From the NCBI GenBank assembly GCA_011390635.1, contig JAABSA010000027.1:1-52416 (forward strand): 52,416 bases of DNA, read 5' to 3'. The notes below the pieces were generated by a model. That model searched no databases. It had not been told where the DNA came from and saw only the letters and a list, made by a program, of their open reading frames with translations. Of this stretch, positions 49,338 through 52,416 are shown piece by piece. Position numbers and translations under genes: made by a program. Source of the stretch: Desulfotignum sp. Lineage in GTDB: Bacteria > Desulfobacterota > Desulfobacteria > Desulfobacterales > Desulfobacteraceae. Numbering within the stretch: the first letter of the stretch is position 1; each line of letters starts with the position of its first letter.

Positions 49338-49844
49338 ATGGATTCCATACAGGGTATACTCCATTTCATCGATCCGGTGCTGATCTATCCCTACCGGATG
49401 TTTGAAAACCCCATGGCAGGCTGGTGGGCAGGCACCTTCTGCCTGGCGGCCTGGGCCGTGCTCATCGGGGAGATCACCTTGGCTGTTGCCGGGCGGATCA
49501 ACCGGTCCGCGGTGTCCACCAACCTGGATGACACCATGTATTACCATGAACAATCCATGAAAGCCAAGCAGGCCGGGGATGAAAAAGCCTATAAAGGCAT
49601 CAACAAACTGGCCAACGAGGCCTACGGCAAATCCTTTTTCCTGCTCATGGCCATGGGCATGGCAGCCCTGTGGCCGGCATTTTTTGCCGTTGCCTGGCTG
49701 GACGAACGGTTCGGGGATATCAGCTTCACCATGCCGGCCTGGACCGGGGGGCTGGAATTGAATTTTGTCGCCCCGTTCATCCTGATCTATATCTCGCTGC
49801 GGGTTGCCTGGGCCAAGACCAAAAAAAGATTCTCCCGGCTTTAA
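49338..49844 (+). CDS. small membrane protein, DUF106-like
   Basis: The 168-residue protein has membrane spans near residues 28-50 (GWWAGTFCLAAWAVLIGEITL), 98-118 (FFLLMAMGMAALWPAFFAVAWL) and 145-160. A charged helical stretch lies between the first two (TMYYHEQSMKAKQAGDEKAYKGINKLANEAYGK). The layout of membrane helix, amphipathic helix and membrane helix resembles the DUF106/Oxa1-related group, but this is a weak fold guess. It lies downstream of the permease and may work with it. It ends overlapping the kinase gene on the other strand by four bases. Confidence 0.55.
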   Translation: MDSIQGILHFIDPVLIYPYRMFENPMAGWWAGTFCLAAWAVLIGEITLAVAGRINRSAVSTNLDDTMYYHEQSMKAKQAGDEKAYKGINKLANEAYGKSFFLLMAMGMAALWPAFFAVAWLDERFGDISFTMPAWTGGLELNFVAPFILIYISLRVAWAKTKKRFSRL

Positions 49845-51280
49845 CAGGCTGAACACACAGCCTTGACATGGTAAAAACCGGTAAAATCATTTCTGCCCAC
49901 AAACCCCATTTCCAGATTCAGGTACCAGGCTGACACAAACGTGCTTTTGTCAGCACTCCACAGCCATTTCTGTTCCCCATCAAACACCGGTGACATGCAA
50001 TGGTCCCGGCCCTTGGCCAAGGGTGCGGCAAGGGTGAGCAGTTCATGGATGGTGGGCAGGCGCCATGCGGCATATCCCCCAAACTGCCGGAAGATCAACT
50101 GTTCCACATAGGTTTTTGCCTGAAGCCAGTTAACAGGAAACCAGATGCCGGACTGCTGCCACACCAGACCGGTATGCCTGTCCTGCACAAGGCCCTCTTC
50201 GATCAATACAAAATCATTGGCACCATATCGGCGGGGCTGCATGAACCGGTCCAGACCAAAAAAGGCACGGGCCTGTTTCAAAGGGATTTTTTCAGGAACA
50301 GCCCGCACCGGAACAGGCTTTCTCCTGTCAGATGCTGGCCGTCCTGAGTCCTGCCCGTCACTTTTTTCACCGCCGTATGCAGCCGGATCTCCTTCTGACT
50401 GCTGGGCGTTTTCCGGCACATGACCGTTTTCCTGTTCCAACGCTACCGGCATGGAACAGATTTTCTCTTTTTTTTCCTTCCAGTCCCGGGCCAGTTGTTC
50501 CAGGTCCCGGCACATGGTATCCGCTCCCTGGAACCGCCCGGCCGGATCCGGATCAAGGGCTTTTGCAAAAAACCGGTCCCAGGACATATCCAGATCCGGG
50601 TTCATATGTGATGCCGGGGAACCGCTCTTCTGGGGCAGACGGCCGGTGAGCATCTTGTAGAGCATGATGCCCAGCGCGTAAAGATCTGCAGTAACACCTA
50701 CGTTATCCGGATCTGCCTCCTGCTCCGGGGCTGCGTAATATGGGGAGCCCACCCGGATACTCCCATGCCGTCTGCGCCATTCATCCTGTCGCAGGGACAG
50801 GCCGAAATCACAGATTTTTACGGTATCCAGGTCTGTGATCAACATATTGGCAGGCTTGATATCTCTGTGAACAATACCGGAAAAATGAAGGCACACAAGG
50901 CCTTTTAATATCTGGGTGGTATACTGCACCGCCTTTTCAATGGGAACAACCCGGGTATCATCTTCTTCAAAGGATTCCCCCATAAGAGTTCCCAGATTGT
51001 TGCAAAAATAATCCATGACATAATACAGCCGGTTGTCTGTACGTCCAAAATCCAGAATATCCACCACATGGGGATGGCGGATGGCAGCCATGGTGACGGC
51101 TTCTTTTGTGAACATATCTTCCAGCTCTTTTTTTGGTGTGAGGCTGGCCAGAAGGGGAGAAGGCTCCAGCAGTTTCAAGGCGGCAATTTTTTTGGTGACA
51201 GGATAGGCGATCTTATATATCCTGCCCATACCCCCTTTTCCCAGCAGGCCTGTGATGGTGAATCTGCCGATTTTTTTCAT
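49841..51280 (-). CDS. Ser/Thr protein kinase with C-terminal DUF1566-like domain
   Basis: The 479-residue protein has a Hanks-type kinase domain at about 6-270: GLLGKGGMGRIYK (P loop), Lys in IAALKLLE, HRDIKPANMLI (catalytic loop), CDFGLS (DFG), and SPYYAAPEQ (APE). A linker rich in Pro, Glu and Arg follows, then a C-terminal domain at about 365-479 with VQDRHTGLVWQQSG, WRLPTIHELLTL and FDGEQKWLWSADKS. The last is the Lcl/DUF1566 pattern, often extracellular, but no membrane segment is seen here. It is probably cotranscribed with the phosphoesterase gene upstream (16-base gap). Confidence 0.9.
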   Translation of the reverse strand: MKKIGRFTITGLLGKGGMGRIYKIAYPVTKKIAALKLLEPSPLLASLTPKKELEDMFTKEAVTMAAIRHPHVVDILDFGRTDNRLYYVMDYFCNNLGTLMGESFEEDDTRVVPIEKAVQYTTQILKGLVCLHFSGIVHRDIKPANMLITDLDTVKICDFGLSLRQDEWRRRHGSIRVGSPYYAAPEQEADPDNVGVTADLYALGIMLYKMLTGRLPQKSGSPASHMNPDLDMSWDRFFAKALDPDPAGRFQGADTMCRDLEQLARDWKEKKEKICSMPVALEQENGHVPENAQQSEGDPAAYGGEKSDGQDSGRPASDRRKPVPVRAVPEKIPLKQARAFFGLDRFMQPRRYGANDFVLIEEGLVQDRHTGLVWQQSGIWFPVNWLQAKTYVEQLIFRQFGGYAAWRLPTIHELLTLAAPLAKGRDHCMSPVFDGEQKWLWSADKSTFVSAWYLNLEMGFVGRNDFTGFYHVKAVCSAC

Positions 51281-51295
51281 ATAAATGTCTCTTTG

Positions 51296-52048
51296 TCATC
51301 CTTTATCCGCAGCTTCAGCACCGACAGCCAGTTTTTCCGCATACATTTTCGGAATACCCGCAGCAATAATTTTTCTGCCGGTATCAGCAAACGGATAATC
51401 CAGGGCCATGACAGACAATTGGCACGTTTGTGTGTCATATACCAGAAATTTGGCTGCAGCCGTACCATCCCTGGGCTGGCCCACACTGCCGGCATTGATG
51501 ATATATTTTTTATTTTCCTCCAGCTGACACACCCCGGGAACCAGTTTGTCTCTTGTCAGGCAGGCACCGTCCCAGGAAATGATGCCCAGATCATGGGTAT
51601 GTCCCACAAAGCAGATATGTTCCTGCAACCGGTCCAATTTCTGGATCAGTTTTTTTTCCGGCACCTGGAAAAGATATAGAAAAACGTTTGCAGGAGGTAC
51701 ACCATGGACAAACCGCAGACCGTGTTTCACTAGAAAAAAGGGCAGTTTTCGGATCTTTGAAACAGCAGGCCCGGACAATTGCGACCGGGTTATTTCCAGG
51801 GCTTTTTGTGCCATGGGATTGAACCACTCCAGGCTGGCCCGGTTTTTCACCGCCATTTCATGGTTGCCCAGAACAGAGGCAATCTTGTGTTCTGCCAAAA
51901 GATCCATCACAGCCTGGGAATCCGGGCCATATCCGATATTGTCTCCGAGACAGACCACTTCATCCAGGCGCAGGGCATGAATTTTTGCCAGCACTGTCTG
52001 CAGGGCTTCCAGGTTGCCGTGGATATCTGATAATACGGCAATTTTCAT
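51296..52048 (-). CDS. calcineurin-like metallophosphoesterase (YfcE/MJ0936-like)
   Basis: The 250-residue protein has the five metallophosphoesterase motifs: DIHGNLEAL, GDNIGYGPDS, GNHEMAV, VHGVPPAN and GHTHDLG. It resembles the YfcE/MJ0936 group of cyclic-nucleotide and broad phosphodiesterases, and is cytoplasmic. It lies upstream of the Ser/Thr kinase gene, with the same direction. Whether it dephosphorylates a product of that kinase or acts separately is unknown. Confidence 0.9.
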   Translation of the reverse strand: MKIAVLSDIHGNLEALQTVLAKIHALRLDEVVCLGDNIGYGPDSQAVMDLLAEHKIASVLGNHEMAVKNRASLEWFNPMAQKALEITRSQLSGPAVSKIRKLPFFLVKHGLRFVHGVPPANVFLYLFQVPEKKLIQKLDRLQEHICFVGHTHDLGIISWDGACLTRDKLVPGVCQLEENKKYIINAGSVGQPRDGTAAAKFLVYDTQTCQLSVMALDYPFADTGRKIIAAGIPKMYAEKLAVGAEAADKG

Positions 52049-52349
52049 TGTATGGACACCTCTTTGTTCTGCATCATTTTCTCCATGTGTCAGCCGGCCT
52101 GATATCCAGCCGCAATTTCAGTATACCGGTCATGGAATTGTTTTTAAAGGATGATCTTGCAGGCAATCTTTACAATATGAAAATGTGATGCTAGCAAAAT
52201 ACATATAGTTGTTTGATAGCTTCCCGGACAGACTCCAGATACAACCGCCAGGCTGAACATACCCTGAAACATACCAGAGGACAGCAGATGAATATACAGA
52301 CACCAACGGCTTTAAAGGCCCGAAAGAGCCAAAACTGCCTGCGGAAACC

Positions 52350-52416
52350 ATGGAAAAATTATCCAGGGTAAGCATACAGGCAGGCCATGAGAACAAGGTT
52401 TCTGATGCTCCTGAAA
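52350..52416 (+). CDS. possible start of a gene running off the right edge
   Basis: ATG 52350 opens a frame MEKLSRVSIQAGHENKVSDA that continues to the window edge, in line with protein-like upstream sequence (GFKGPKEPKLPAE). There is a loose GGAAA before it. The 52049-52349 stretch otherwise holds only the divergent upstream region of the phosphoesterase. Too short to identify. Confidence 0.2.
   Translation, partial: MEKLSRVSIQAGHENKVSDAPE

Noticed and set aside
52130-52396. Minus-strand 88-codon frame at the right end
   Set aside because: Its composition is not protein-like and there is no ribosome site or recognisable domain.
1-52416. CRISPR arrays, insertion sequences, prophage or rRNA
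   Set aside because: No regularly spaced repeats, transposase, terminal inverted repeats, phage genes or rRNA sequences were found.

Overview
The window looks like chromosomal DNA from a strictly anaerobic Desulfobacterota bacterium, most likely a Desulfobacteraceae-type sulfate reducer. This is inferred from the gene content: an anaerobic Ni-Fe carbon monoxide dehydrogenase, a complete Na+-NQR operon, a class 1B (NAD-linked) dihydroorotate dehydrogenase, a cytoplasmic molybdopterin/Fe-S redox cassette, several sigma-54 activators and PAS-type histidine kinases. There is no integrase, transposase, phage gene, rRNA or CRISPR array. One tRNA-Val(CAC) is present.

Layout. 1-3.4 kb: edge of a higA-type antitoxin, an MNT nucleotidyltransferase, a MarR regulator with a methyltransferase, a decayed RapA-like helicase piece, an EamA-type exporter and the tRNA. 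3.5-7.9 kb: a remnant of a YeeE-like transporter, a Mut7-C RNase-domain protein, an AEC transporter, a MgtC/DUF4010 membrane protein, a small membrane protein and PsiE. 7.9-12.5 kb, minus strand: a periplasmic solute-binding protein with a hybrid histidine kinase, then a sigma-54 activator whose receiver domain has lost its phospho-acceptor Asp. 13.0-17.1 kb, plus strand: a compact operon (small basic protein, divergent AdoMet-decarboxylase-like pyruvoyl enzyme, BioF2/FemAB-like acyltransferase, ATP-grasp ligase, fold-III PLP decarboxylase) behind a recognisable sigma-54 promoter. It looks like an undescribed pathway for a modified amine or small peptide. 17.2-25 kb: NifX-like protein, lactonase-like metallo-hydrolase, cooS, a TetR regulator, and a minus-strand kinase/M24 peptidase/AEC transporter operon.

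25-35 kb: a candidate structured small RNA, a cyclophilin and a conserved hypothetical, then nqrABCDEF followed directly by pyrD-pyrK-pyrE. NqrA here carries two CxxCxxCxxxCP motifs that the classical Vibrio-type subunit lacks. 35-38 kb: a vapBC module with a perfect 20-bp palindrome, a YkgJ-type Cys-cluster protein, an IclR regulator and a truncated MscS channel.

38.1-49.8 kb is the other notable locus. An eight-gene operon encodes a cytoplasmic molybdopterin oxidoreductase, an Fe-S electron-transfer subunit, a GltD-like flavoprotein, a small protein, a HoxU/NuoG-like Fe-S protein, a membrane protein, a histidine kinase and a sigma-54 response regulator. A TauE/SafE-family permease gene and a small membrane-protein gene follow. 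Both the operon and the permease gene have a -24/-12 promoter, and both have the same 26-bp upstream element (21 of 26 identical). The locus therefore appears to be one self-regulated regulon joining transport to redox chemistry, perhaps of a sulfur oxyanion or sulfonate. The right end holds a Ser/Thr kinase with a DUF1566-like tail and a metallophosphoesterase on the minus strand.

Several gene remnants (RapA-, YeeE-, GGDEF- and MscS-like) in otherwise intergenic DNA show local gene decay.
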